A stretch of DNA of 64,000 nucleotides. It comes from Siphonodentalium dalli (Eukaryota; Mollusca; Scaphopoda; Gadilida; Siphonodentaliidae). Below, piece after piece: positions 31,811-43,399 of this stretch. Under the pieces are notes generated by a model, which had not been told where the DNA came from, did not search any database, and saw only the letters and a program-made list of their open reading frames with translations. The stretch is taken from positions 51,406,073-51,470,072 of the forward strand of contig CP136064.1 in NCBI GenBank assembly GCA_032622095.1, read 5' to 3'. Numbering within the stretch: position 1 is the first letter of the stretch; the number at the start of each line of letters is the position of its first letter. The position numbers and the translations under genes were made by a program.

Positions 31811-32880
31811 GTCACACAAACAACGCAGTTATGGGTGAGGCATATATGTTATAATGGACCAGGAACGATGGAAATATTTACAATGTCAGCATTTATCGTC
31901 AAATAAAACTCTTACCATAATTCACAAGTCCATTATCACCTGCCTCACCCATTATCGGGTTGTTGGACGACGAATCTAGGAATCACTGAACTAAATGGTT
32001 TCCAATAGACGACAGTGTTAACGTTTGATCCAAATTCTCCGAATTTAAGCCTGCAGGCCCCTCCAGTGATGTTTTCTCAGCTAGATTGACACCAGTTGAT
32101 CACGAAAATGCAAGAAAAATCATAGGTCATGTGTTTACTTTTTAAAATAAATCCCCAAGTCTACGACGTGGCTATCCCCCAGCCAAATGTTATCTGGAAA
32201 AACCCACAACTACAGCAGCTAGTTAAATAAATTTCCCACTCACAAAAATACATTTCATCCTTTAGTAACTTGCCACATGTATCAGGTTAAGGTCATTCTT
32301 CAGTTATCTTCACCCCAAGCATTCCACGGTGCACTCGCTCCCCGACTCTGGAACACATTTAGCTCCCGGATTCCTCTAGCTTTACTGCTGTGTGGCATAT
32401 TGTATTGCTTTATAGAGTTGTGTTCCCTACATAACAAATTTAATTTTAACGGGACCCACGGTGGTCACTCGCAGTGATTAAATGTGCAAAAATATAAAAG
32501 TCAGTGAAAACATCACCGCGCTTAGAAGAACATGGAGAAATAGATAAACTTTGTTCTTATATTCCTTATTGATAGTTCTCCAATAACTAAATATCGCGTG
32601 TTGAAACCATTGGCACGTAAACATAACAAACTGTTGCAGTGATTTATCAACAACAATTCTAACTGTGTAGTAAGTTCAAATATTTTAGTCTGAACATGAT
32701 TTTCAGAATATTTTTCAATGCTTTGATCTCTTCCAATGTTTATCGTCGAGTTTTATCAAACTTTGGTATCTAATTGTACTTTGGTCGGTAGTGCGACTGT
32801 AACAATAATGTCTACATAACAATGGTTTTCAATATGCGAAACATCGATCTACTTTCGCTCAACTTGATGAAGTCCAGCTT
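31811..32880. other. Non-coding, unassigned
   Basis: No gene recognised; the 66-codon frame at 32277-32477 has no family features. Confidence 0.4.
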
Positions 32881-34680
32881 GAGCTATTGCCATGGGTTGA
32901 CGTCCGTCGTCCGTCCGCGCGTCAACATTTTCCTTTGGCTCACCTACAGGGAGCACCCCTCATCCGATTATCACCAAACATATGGATCTTCGGTGTGACC
33001 TATAGATGGGAGCCATAGATTTTGTCCGAAATTCGTTAAAAAACATGGCCGCTGGCAGCCATTTTGGATTTTAAATTTTAATTCATCGGCACACCCTGCA
33101 GTCCGTATGTATTGGATAAATGTTTAGGATCACCTCTAGCTGGGAGCTATCGAATTTTAGAGATTTTCGATGAAAAACATGGCCTCCAGCAGCCATCTTG
33201 AATTTTACTCTTTGCGTGACTAAATCCGTTGGCACACCTTTGACCACATCCCTCATCTTATCGCCTCCAAACTGCATATGGATCTTCGATGTAACCTCGA
33301 TATGTGAGCCATTGATTATTTCCGAAATTCGATAAAAAAAAACATGGCCGACAGCAGCCATATTTGGGAGTTTTGCATGACTAAATCCTTCGGTACACGC
33401 TACAGGCCGCATACCTCATCCGATCATCACCAAACTTCATATCCATCTTCGGTGTGACCTCTAGATGGGAGCCATCGATTATTTATGAAATGCGTTATAA
33501 AACATGGCTGCCAGGAGCCATCTTGTATTTCAAATTTGAATCCATCGGCACACCCTGAGGCCCAAATATATCGAAGAAATGTTTAAATTTACATGCATGA
33601 TTAGGATTACCTCTAGATGAGAGCTATTTAATTTTAAAGATTTTCGATGAAAAACATGGCCACCGGCAGCCATTTTGGATTTTACTCTTTGCATGACTGC
33701 ATCCTTTGTCACACCTTACATACCACTTCTCTCATCCGATCGTCACCAAACTTCACACGGATATTTTGGGTGACCACTAGATGGGGGGGGGGGGGGCATA
33801 ATTTTTTTCGAATGTCATTGAAAGACATGGCCGCCAACAGCCATCTTCGATTCTATTCTTTGTATGACTAAATCCTGTGGCACACCCTACAGGTCACAAT
33901 CCTCATCCGATCATCACCAAACTGCATATGGATCTTCGGGGTGACCTCTAGATGGGAGCCATCAAATACATGGCCGCCAGCAGCCATCTTTGACTTCAAA
34001 TTTGAATTCATCGGAACAGCCTGCAGCACGCATTTATTGGAAAATTGTTTGAAACATTGTATGCATGTTTAGGATCACCTCTAGATGGGAGCCGTCGAAT
34101 TTGAACAATTTTCGATGAAAAACATGGCCGCCGTCAGCCATCTTTGATTTTACTCTTTGCATGACTAAATCCATTGGCACATCATACAGCCTACACATCT
34201 CATCCGATCATCACCAAACACCAGTGTGACTTATGGATGGGAGCCATCGATTTGTTCCGAAATTCGAGGAAAAACATGGCTAACAGTGGCCATCTTGGAT
34301 TTTACTCTTTGCATGACTAAATTCTCCGGCACACCCTACAGGCCACATCCCTCATCCGATCGTCACAAAACTTCATTTGGATTTTCGGGGTGACCTCTAG
34401 ATGGCAGCCATCGATTATTTCCGAATTTCGTTGAAAAAATGGCTGCCAATGGCCATTTTGGATTTTACTCTTTGTATGGCGAAATCCATCGGCACACCTA
34501 CAGGCCTTATCCCTCATCCAAACTTCATATGTATCTTCGAATGACCTCTAGATTGGAGCCATCGATTATTTCCGAAATTTGTTATAAAACATGGCTGCCA
34601 GCAGCCATCTTGGATTTCAAATTTGAATCAATTAGCACACTCTACAGCCCACATTTATTCAAGTTGGATGTTTGACATGA
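32881..34680 (+). repeat. Decayed tandem array, about 145-170 bp unit ('catggccgcc' family)
   Basis: About eleven units. Each carries 'ctcatccgatcatcaccaaa', 'atggatcttcggggtgacc', 'tctagatgggagccatcga', 'ttccgaaattcgttgaaaaa', 'catggccgccagcagccat' and 'ttggattttactctttgcat'. Anchors lie at 32961, 33253, 33417, 33733, 33904, 34201, 34353 and 34514, with alternate units lacking the first phrase. The array opens with cgtccgtcgtccgtccgcgc. Sequence differences between units are many, so it is old. Open frames here are repeat translations. Confidence 0.8.
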
Positions 34681-35521
34681 AAATAATTTCATTCACTCAC
34701 ACAATACAAGACCTTTACTGTATCTTTTTTACAATCCTTCTTTATCATTCTATTCATTGCTCAGCGCCAAAAAACTAAACTCTTTCCCAAGTTGAGCTAC
34801 AGTGTCATTGACACTTCATTATATTTTTTTCTGGACTTGACTGCGCTTGAGCCCCTTTAGCCGAATGCATTAAGACCCTTATTTCTGACAGAGGTGATGA
34901 GCTATTAAGATTCCAAATCAAGACTAAACTGACTAATGTCAGTTGCAGATGAAACTATTGTTTGAAAATAAAAATAAAACATATCTAGTTTAGATCAGAC
35001 AAGCAATGCAGTACTTGAAGACTTAGCATGTAACTAAACTAGTATTGCATCAGTGATTGTCGAATATTGCGATTTTGCGAAGCAGTTTATGTTATACGAC
35101 TGAGGTATCGGCACATTGCTCACACTCAGGATAATAATATAGGTTATTATCTTATGAATGGACCTTGATTCCTGGGCATCTTTGCAAAACACGTGTTCTG
35201 AATACAGATGCCTGCTATTGCATGTTGATCTATAACATGAGTTACTTATAGCAGACTATACATGTTTCTATACATAGGCCAGTTGGTATATACATACATG
35301 TACATATTTCAGTATTATGTTTCACATGCTCCAAGCTTAGACTATATTTATTTGTTCTTGTTTCTTGTGAACAGCTAGTGCGCCCCTTTTCCCATATAAA
35401 TAAACTTCAAAGTATTTGCCTGTTTTTGCACTTTAAAATTACAAATAAATACATATCATATCATCTAATGAAAGCAGTTAACCGTAAATAAATAGAACTA
35501 TTAACAGACATACCCATACTG
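34681..35521. other. Non-coding, unassigned
   Basis: AT-rich with no recognised gene or repeat. Confidence 0.45.
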
Positions 35522-36025
35522 TTAAAGGCACGTGCGGCCTTAATTGTCGAAAATATTCATATTTGTTCCAAACACCGTAAACAGAAAAACATTAAAACGC
35601 ATACAGTTCCGTTCATATATACCATGACCATCGCGTAAACAGCATGTTATCATAAAGACCTACTATATTTTACCTAAGCAAGAGCCTGATTGTGTTACAG
35701 AAGACAGCACAATGCTACTGGCTAATCACACACAAATGGCATAAACGCTCTTTATTAGTTCCATATATCAGGTATTCACCAACAAAGAACGCTCTTTATG
35801 TTTACCATCATAATATAAACAAACACCAGAAAAGTAACTTTTTATGCCTTTGTTTACATAACAATGGTCAAACATATGACCATAACATACTGTTTATGCG
35901 ATATTTATTATTTGTATACGGACAAAGTCTATCTATATTTTGATGTTCTTTCTGTTTGTGTCGGTTTTTGACGGGTGGAGATATTTTCACAGGATACCCA
36001 CCGCCAAGGCCAACCGTGTCTTTAA
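35522..36025 (+). mobile_element. TTAA-bounded inverted-repeat element, complete copy (504 bp)
   Basis: TTAA at 35522-35525 and 36022-36025. Ends TTAAAGGCACGTGCGGCCTT and, reversed, TTAAAGACACGGTTGGCCTT. Same family as 7360-7867 (which is inverted) and the truncated 7121-7359. Internal phrases such as 'gttgtcgaaaatattcat' (7.1 kb; attgtcgaaaatattcat here) and 'catgctgttt'-type sequences are shared. No coding capacity. Confidence 0.8.
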
Positions 36026-37483
36026 ACTTAATTATTTTGCCCGTCAGATCCATTCTATTCATTGACAAGCATGTAGAGTTGTCTCACTTGCATCATTTTT
36101 CAACCCACCTTGGATATACTCATATTTAACATTTTTACTTTGGACTTAATAAATATCAGCACGATTTGAAGCCATGCTGTGTGAACAATTGTGCAAAATG
36201 TTTGGGTGACAATACTAAAACAGTATATACCTTGCACTATAGAAACAATAGGACTGTACGTGTGAATATTGACGAAAAATAGCCAACCAGATAATCCACT
36301 TCTACTCTGGGTGAATACCAATAAATGTCCGTCGTGTCTGGTCGATCGCGACCAAATTTGAGGGTGGCCATTTATAGGACTAACCGGTAAGGTATATCAA
36401 AGTGGTGCCTATTATTGTATAGAAAGAGAAATATTGGACTACCGCGACAGTTCATGACATTGTTAAATATATGACATTTGTGAGAGGACACCTTTCGATT
36501 GTTAATTATATTAATTGGTTGTGACGAAAACTGGCTGCGATGAGTGTGAAAAGTTAAATTTTCTGGGATATTTTGGTGAAGAAATTGTATGGCGGTGATA
36601 ATTCGAAGATATTTTTCCGCGATAGAACACTGACAACTGATTTCAATTGATCGTCGGGGGGGGGGGGGGGGCAAATGTTACTGACGGAATATTCACGCAT
36701 CCACTCATCTTCAATAGGTTAGCATTTGTGTCCAAATTTGTTTATTTGCAGATACTCTGTTTACCGAGCGCATTATATTCGTACTTTCGTTTTATCCGAT
36801 GATCTATACAGTGCATATAGATGAGGTTCGGGTATATATAAAGTCGAGGGCTGCTCCGTTCGTCCGTCCTTAATATTTATACCTGCAGCTCGATGTCAAT
36901 CATTGGATTTCGTTATGATTTGGTATGAGAGCGGATTTCGTTATCCTTTGGTAAGATGATAGCGCAGTCCGGTGAAAAGGACACACACACATTCTCACGC
37001 TGGGCTAACGACACCCGAAGAAATGCAGATCGTGTCTGCAAGAAGCCCAGAAAAACACAAGAACCCCGATTCAAACGATAATAAAATGAAATGAGTTTGT
37101 TTTTCTTAATATAATGACATGAGCCGGGTTTCTTTTGGCGCCGATCACCAAGTGTGATACTACAGGTACATTTGTTATTGACAAAGTACATATAAGACTT
37201 TGACATTTGGAATTTTCCGCCCTTGCGAACTTTTCATCTTGTAAATCGGGTGCACTTTAACCAATTTTTGTTTTCTTTTGGTATCAGCTTACGAGGAATG
37301 GATACCTATACATAACACAGTGATTATCCGTTTATCTCAGACTTACCTGAGTTACGCCCCTTGTTGGTCAGACATAAATGTTATTGATTCAGACCAGTAT
37401 TGATGGATGGACACTGGGATGTAGCCAGTTTGGTCGGTGGTTTTTTGTCAGTGCTGTTGTCCTTGTTAGAATTGGAATGTGGA
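36026..37483. other. Non-coding; G run and TATA-like site
   Basis: A 16-base G run lies at 36656-36671. At about 36831-36842 'gggtatatataaagtcgagg' is a good match to a TATA box on the plus strand, but no credible gene follows within 500 bp, so its use as a promoter is unsupported. Minus-strand frames of 73-100 codons show no family features. Confidence 0.35.
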
Positions 37484-38000
37484 TAGATCATGCCACGAGC
37501 CTCTACTCTGCCTAACGCCCGTAGAGATCATATTCCACGAGTATAAAACCTGGGAACTTTTTGAAGTTTTGACAGGGAACATTATGAAGTCGATAAAATA
37601 ACGCGGGGAATATATTTCTTAAGTTATTATCTGTTCCTTAGTAATGTACTTCACTGTTGGTGAAGATCCCAACTCGAAATGCATGCTTTTCTGTGACTTT
37701 TCTCAGTTTCTGAGCCGAAATCTCAATAACCATTGAATTAATTACCCAGGAGAAATTCCATAATTGTAAGAAACGCAAAGCAAAATCGCTCACAAAGTCA
37801 CTTAAATCGTGAACTTCGAGTTGGGACCTTCACCTACAATGAAGTACATTATTAAGAAACAGATAACAACAAAGAAATATATTCCCTGTGTTATTGTTCC
37901 GATTTCATAAGGTCAAAACATAAAAAGTTCCCAGGTTTTGTACTGGTGGAATATGATCTCTATGGGCGTTAGCCAGAGTAGAGATTCATGGCATGATCTA
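37484..38000. mobile_element. Foldback element with arms of about 195 bp (517 bp)
   Basis: tagatcatgcca at the left end is mirrored by tggcatgatcta at the right end. The inverted match continues through 'ctctactctg', 'agagatcatattccac', 'acctgggaactttttg' and 'tcccaactcgaa' to about 37685 on the left and from about 37810 on the right, leaving a loop of about 125 bp. The element can therefore form one long stem. It is non-coding; TA at the ends would fit a Tc1/mariner-type target but is not proof. Confidence 0.8.
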
Positions 38001-38849
38001 GAAAGTGGCAAGATTTTCCAGCTATTTTGGTATAATTATATAGACCTATACGCCCATATTATATGGGAAAGAATATCCCAATATAATAGGTTCCATCAAT
38101 TGATTAATATTTTCACCAGAGTTCACGAAATTTCTTGAACTTAGATATAAATAGCAATAAATGGCGGCTTGCACACTAAATACACATAATAATATTCGCT
38201 TGTGATTTTTTCCCGGTATCCAAATAGGTCGACACATACTTTGACTACCTTTCTATGGGCAGTATATATCCAGGAGTGACACATTGAAGCCACACAAATA
38301 CAACTATGAACTAGAATTTTTAAACTTCCTATTGGAAGTTTGATACTTCCATATAAATATCATATATATTCCAATCCAAATCCTCTCTCAATCATTACCT
38401 TTCCCATAACCCAAATCTTAATCATAACCGTACCTATCGGCAACCCGTACCATGTCCCAATACTAAATGTTTCTATATAAGCATAACCATGCTCTAGCCG
38501 TAACCATAACCACAGTAATTCTAACTATATCTATAACTTTAAAAAGTCATGGAATATAAGTAGTGGCTCACCTTTTCGATCGTAATTTTGTTTATCTCGA
38601 TTAATCCGTTCCACAACTATTGAAGTATTTATTTAGTTACAACCATGCATACTTCAGACCTTATATTATGATACATGAACATCATAAACACATCAGTTCG
38701 CAAAAATAAAAGATTAAGAATGAGGCTACTTTTGAAATTATATTTCTCGTAAAAAGTGAGCCCTAGTAGACCCTTTGGTATCATCTAGATGGTCTCCTGT
38801 AATTTTTGTAGAAGACAGACACAGGCAGACAGACAGAAATTCGCAAATA
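38001..38849. other. Non-coding, unassigned
   Basis: Includes a stretch of 'aaccataacc'-like words (about 38390-38530: cataaccgtacc, agccgtaaccataacc), a degenerate simple repeat. No gene. Confidence 0.4.
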
Positions 38850-39023
38850 TACAGTAATGCCCTATGTAATCGACCCCTTAAACACAGCAGAATTATGGGT
38901 AACTTTTCGGGATTCAGGAGAGCTTTCGGATGAATGTCAGCAGGCTATATTTCCCACTAAATCCTGAAATATTACCCATAATTCTGCTATGTTTAAGGAG
39001 TCGATTACTTAGGGCATACTGTA
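38850..39023. mobile_element. Small inverted-repeat element, mariner-like ends (174 bp)
   Basis: tacagtaatgccctatgtaa (38850) and, reversed from 39023, tacagtatgccctaagtaat are near-matching ends. The inverted match runs about 52 bp, to 'cagcagaattatgggtaa' on the left and 'ttacccataattctgct' on the right. TACAGT ends with a TA target are typical of mariner-derived MITEs. No open frame. Confidence 0.75.
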
Positions 39024-40488
39024 GATATAGATGTAAGCATGTTATTAAATTATTCATGAATTCCAAATTAAATCACACGACGTCAGATGCACCTATCCCA
39101 TGACACTCCACGTGACAATTCACCGTGTGTTCCAATTTTAGTTTGTCATGATCCAACCGGTTGGCCACCAATATCAGGTCAGACCGACAAACAAATGAAC
39201 ACACACACAGTTCGGTTTTATTAGTATACATACCCACATGTGTATAATATATATATATTTAATTGGCAACGGGAATAAAGAACATGCACGGGTTCCACAT
39301 GCATGTGTCTATCTCTTGTGCCTATATTCCAAATTAAAGACTTGAGATGTTAAAAATTATAACTGCTATGGGATGGTATATTCTCGTGAAATATACGGAT
39401 AGTTATAGTCTGTCCACAGTGAAGTGCGAAGTTTTAAATCAATGCCGATCTGTAATTTGCCAAGTGTTAAGTCTTGGTTTATCAGTTTGTCGGGTCAGTG
39501 ATTTCAACGGCCAGTACTATAAGTGACGGTTATATCTACGTGCAGCGGATATATTTATTTATGAAACAATTATGCGCGAATGGCAATCACTCACACAACT
39601 GATAACACATGTCTTGATTACGTCTTATTATAAAATTAGTAACATGCTAAAAACGAGCCCAAATCACCAGAATGGGACAAAGGCGAATATGTTTTATTTG
39701 AAGTTCTATCATGCTCGGGAACGCGCTAGAAAGATCACTGAAATGTCACTATATATGTGTATCAGGAATCAAGCATTAAATATAATTTAGAAACATATCA
39801 ATATAGCATAACAGGTAATGCGGTCAAGACACGTTATGTCATTACAAACGTTTATACCGATTGTACTGACTGTCCAACCGATTGTTCTGACTGTCCAAGA
39901 TCGCGAACTTTTCCACAGCTTGTGCGAATTTTGTATACATTTTGGGTTCAAAGCGACTTAATCGGACAGGTGCGTAACACACTGTGCCATCAGAAGTAGG
40001 CCAGTCATGCAGCCAATTCTATTTTAAAGAGCGCGGGTTTGGGAAAGCTGCATTGTGTGAGAACGTTACATGATTCGCGTACATCTATATGCATTTCGGT
40101 ATGTTGCTTTCCCGAGTAATGGTGCCTTTTCTGTGCACATAAATAGCACCAAACTGAACATACGCCTTCTCACCAGCAAAATGATAAATAGCCGATGTGT
40201 TGAAACGGTAGTATACCCAGGGGGGGGTCCAAAATTTTTTTTAGGCACGTATTGCATTTTTTCCCTTTCGATCATTTTTTGTACCCACCCACCCCTTCGC
40301 CAAATTTTTTTCCGTTTTCGGCAGTTTTTTCCGACCATTTTTTGACACCCCTCCACCTTTTAACACTAAAACAGATTTGCGGGGGGAAATTCACTGTAAA
40401 CAGCTGTATATGAATTTCTGTGCATACTATTTATCATGGATGTTAACATGGACATGTAAATAGGAATGAGTCATTTTGAGGTCATTCG
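39024..40488. other. Non-coding, unassigned
   Basis: 'gattgtactgactgtccaac' and 'gattgttctgactgtccaag' at 39860-39899 are a short direct duplication. At 40205-40345 T-rich and C-rich runs (ccaaaattttttttag, ccacccaccccttcgcc) create open frames on both strands that I do not accept as genes. Confidence 0.4.
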
Positions 40489-40535
40489 GCCAAAAAAACA
40501 TGGCTGCCAGCGGCCATCTTGGATTTAAAAATTTG
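40489..40535 (+). repeat. Single fragment of the 'catggccgcc' repeat family
   Basis: aacatggctgccagcggcca followed by tcttggattt matches the core of the units tandem at 32881-34680. Confidence 0.6.
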
Positions 40536-42004
40536 CAACAAATTACAACACGATAACTGCCTGCAGTCAGTTTACAGTTTACAGTTGCCAAAACACTAAA
40601 AAACAAGCAGGTTTATTTTTTTTTAGTTGCGGAAAAAATTGCTTGTTGGTGGCTTTGACCACCCGCCCACCCCGGCATACGTGCCTGAATTGTTTTCACC
40701 CCCCCCCCCCCCGGTATACCATAAACAAATATAGCATGTCGAGCTTGTAGACGGATATTTTTGGGAATATACGGATATGAATGCGCGTATTTTACCATTT
40801 ATTATGTTATTGCAAGTCTTCACAGTCATGCATAAGTTCATAATACCAAGTTAACAATCGTTATTCACACAAAAACATACTTATATATGTCGTTCAATGT
40901 AATTATGCTACATTGAACGACCACCCATTTCGGAACAGCGAAATAGCGTATGGTATGATGACATTAAACTCCCTTTGCTCGCTTGCCTATATCTCGATGT
41001 TCCCAACAGTTTAAGGTGCTTTATTTTAACAAATAGATTGTCATGAAATGGTAGCATTCTGGAAATGATATATACATGGCAGCTTATACCTACACATTCC
41101 ATATGCAATTCGCTAAATTTTGGTGTGATTCATATTCTTGAATACACGCAGGTGGTGAATTAGTCGGCGCTTTAAGGCATTTATTGTATATTTTCCGAGT
41201 AGCGAACGAATGTACGACGTCGACGTTGTCGCCTATTCGTAAGTTATAAGACTTTACATTACGTCTCGTCCAATTAATGCGAAATATGCAATCGGCGGTC
41301 TTAACAGTCGGACAATAAAGTCATATATTTTCACTCGTGACACATACAGATGATAAAGAGACAGTTTTTAAATGGTCAGATCTGAATTCAACAAAAGTAT
41401 GCACTATGTCAGATGGTAAACCAATACCAAACCGCAAAGTGTCACGTTCCGAAATTATGATACCAAAATTAGCGACTAAGGGGTGGCAAGGTTGGGGCGT
41501 CGGACGGGATACGCTGACTCCCATTCATTCAATTTGAATATATCATATATTAAAATGGTTTACGGGCGCCTGAACGGTTAGAAAATAGTTTCAATTAAAT
41601 TGAGAACTGCAAGCGAAAGTCCGCGCATAAGACGGATTGTGCTTTATGAAAACTTGGTCCATGCTGAGAAGTGTTATAACAATATACGACGGACACCACA
41701 GTTTTGTTAATTCTCAAATGTCAAAGTCGAGAATTATTTTTCTAAAAAATGGGGGTTTAAAAAAAAGTGAAAACAAAACGAACTACTATTCTAAAACTAA
41801 TGAATTTTGAGCGTTTTGGACTCAAAATATGTCAATTTTAAGCCGCACCGTGATAAAACCGCAGAATCACGGCCGACTTACAAGACAGACAGCCGACATA
41901 GAGTGATTACCCATTAGCCAATATAACAATTAACGCAGTGCGCCGAACAGGAATGGATGTTGAATATATAGCCAGTGGTCATTGGTGTAATATTTGACAT
42001 TGGC
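40536..42004. other. Non-coding DNA up to the satellite boundary
   Basis: Contains a 14-base C run (40699-40712) and a 13-bp perfect hairpin, gtcgttcaatgta (40889-40901) with tacattgaacgac (40909-40921). The frame at 41337-41537 is unassigned. The satellite begins abruptly at 42005. Confidence 0.45.
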
Positions 42005-42609
42005 ATTTCCTGGTTTGGTCTTCTGTCTATGTTTAAGACGCTCACATAGACCAAATCCAGTTGTTGCGCTTCGTCTAGGAGAAGATCTGGGCACAAGCAC
42101 TTTCTACACATGGACTTTATTAGTACATTTTTCGATGTATTATAACTTGGTCATTTCTCAACCGATTTACAAAATTCTTTCACGAGTAGCATCAGTACGT
42201 CGTATAGATACCCGACAGTAAAAATGGTTGGAATCGGTGACAAGAAAAAATTGACAAATTTTGCACCCCTCCCCAGGTCAACAAATTGTTTTCGGACCTT
42301 GGTGAAAATTTCCCCGATTCTTACCCTTTCGTTAATAAACACGATTACGAGAACCGAATTCAGCTGTTTGGCTTCGTATAAAAGAAGATCTGGGCACAAA
42401 CTTTTTCCATTTGTTTTGTTTAAGGGCCATAACTCTGGAAATCAAGTTGGGACACAAACCTAAATGTTTCGATTCCATGTAACTTGGCAAGGTGCATATA
42501 CCTACCAAATTCCAATGTTATACCTTTTAAACTGTCTGAGATATAAGAGTTACAAAATATATTAAGAACTATAAATAATGAAAAATAAAAATAAAAATAT
42601 GAATAACAA

Positions 42610-42639
42610 TATACTTCCATATTAAAATATGGAAGTATA
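42610..42639. repeat. 30-bp palindrome in each satellite unit
   Basis: tatacttccatatt and aatatggaagtata are perfect 14-bp inverted repeats around 'aa'. It recurs every 1,242 bases. It also forms the last codons and stop of the minus-strand frame at 42622-43119. It could be a protein-binding dyad or a cruciform site; that is inference. Confidence 0.9.
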
Positions 42640-43119
42640 ATAAGGGAATCGCGCGGAATTGATTGGAATGTCGATATTATGATTTATTGACATTTCTGTG
42701 TTCAGTTTGAACGTTCTGGTGTGACCCCCACCCATGCATCGAAATTTGGTGACGCGGATAGAATAGTCGTCATATATCTGCCAATTTTCGAGATATCGAG
42801 CTAATTTTTGCGTCATTGTGTTCGTACTTGATTCCCCTTTAACAGTTAGCGGGGTTCTGGTGAGGTATTGTGGCGACATTCTACTATGTAGGCCAATATG
42901 TATGTTGTTAAGTATATACTTTTCGAATATCTCTGGCCTCCATCGACATAATGCGGCAAGTTGGTAGTCGTTTAGAAGTACTCGAAATTCCCCATCGAAT
43001 GACACCAAACACGTGACGATCGGTTGAAGGAATTTAAATTGATAGTGCATTTTCTGTAAACTTGAACAAAAGGAAGGGGCCACAATTTCTACATTTTTCA
43101 ACCGATTCATAAAATTCAC
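42622..43119 (-). CDS. 165-codon open frame of the satellite unit, doubtful gene
   Basis: The frame occurs once in each unit: 17 complete copies at 1,242-bp steps (42622, 43864, 45106 ... 62494) and one cut by the window end (63736-63993 visible). The product begins MNFMNRLKNVEIV and ends PYYTSIF. I recognise no domain, signal peptide or membrane helix. Its first 15 or so residues derive from sub-repeat A, and its last residues are the palindrome. The copy at 45106-45603 has Arg to Leu in the K-F-R-C-M-G motif. Frames of 66-90 codons are also open on both strands elsewhere in the unit, so openness alone is weak evidence. It is either an uncharacterised protein captured in a satellite or chance. 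Confidence 0.2.
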   Translation of the reverse strand: MNFMNRLKNVEIVAPSFCSSLQKMHYQFKFLQPIVTCLVSFDGEFRVLLNDYQLAALCRWRPEIFEKYILNNIHIGLHSRMSPQYLTRTPLTVKGESSTNTMTQKLARYLENWQIYDDYSIRVTKFRCMGGGHTRTFKLNTEMSINHNIDIPINSARFPYYTSIF

Positions 43120-43357
43120 TCATAACGACACTCAGTACATTTCATAGATACTTCACAACCATTTTTGTTCAAATCGGAGAGAAAAAAATTTTGACAAATT
43201 TTGCCCCTCCCCTAGCCCGGAAATATTTGAGCGGACCCTTGTCAAAATTTCCTGGTTTGGTCTTCTGTCTATGTTTAAGACGCTCACATAGACCAAATCC
43301 AGTTGTTGCGCTTCGTCTAGGAGAAGATCTGGGCACAAGCACTTTCTACACATGGAC
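43098..43357 (+). repeat. Sub-repeat A inside the satellite unit
   Basis: About 258 bp from 'tcaaccgattcataaaattc' to 'gatctgggcacaagcacttt'. It aligns with sub-repeat B 302 bases further on, roughly two thirds identical by eye, with shared anchors 'tcaaccgatt', 'gacaaattttgc', 'cccctcccc', 'gaagatctgggcacaa'. It recurs in every unit and spans the chosen unit boundary. Confidence 0.8.
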
Positions 43358-43399
43358 TTTATTAGTACATTTTTCGATGTATTATAACTTGGTCATTTC

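Larger units (their letters stand above)
42005..43246 (+). repeat. First unit of the 1,242-bp satellite (reference unit)
   Basis: Order within the unit: the end of sub-repeat A (to about 42115), sub-repeat B (42158-42413), a piece with 'ggccataactctggaaatca' (42426) that echoes the dispersed 'ggcataactc' repeats at 9.3 and 25.5 kb, an AT-rich stretch (about 42535-42615), a 30-bp palindrome (42610-42639), a 165-codon minus-strand frame (42622-43119), and the start of the next sub-repeat A (43098). No pol III or TATA promoter stands out. Confidence 0.9.

Noticed and set aside
36825-36880. TATA box candidate with a possible short-transcript gene
   Set aside because: The TATA match is good but no credible coding or RNA gene follows, so I list it only as a note.
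39823-39999. Cysteine-repeat peptide (D-C-P-T-D-C-S-D-C-P)
   Set aside because: Comes from a 21-base direct duplication; no signal peptide or neighbouring exon supports it.
42151-42463. Overlapping 79- and 82-codon frames on opposite strands of sub-repeat B, and 66/90-codon frames of sub-repeat A
   Set aside because: Both strands are open over the same bases and the A and B versions differ by many non-conservative residues; these are by-products of the repeat.
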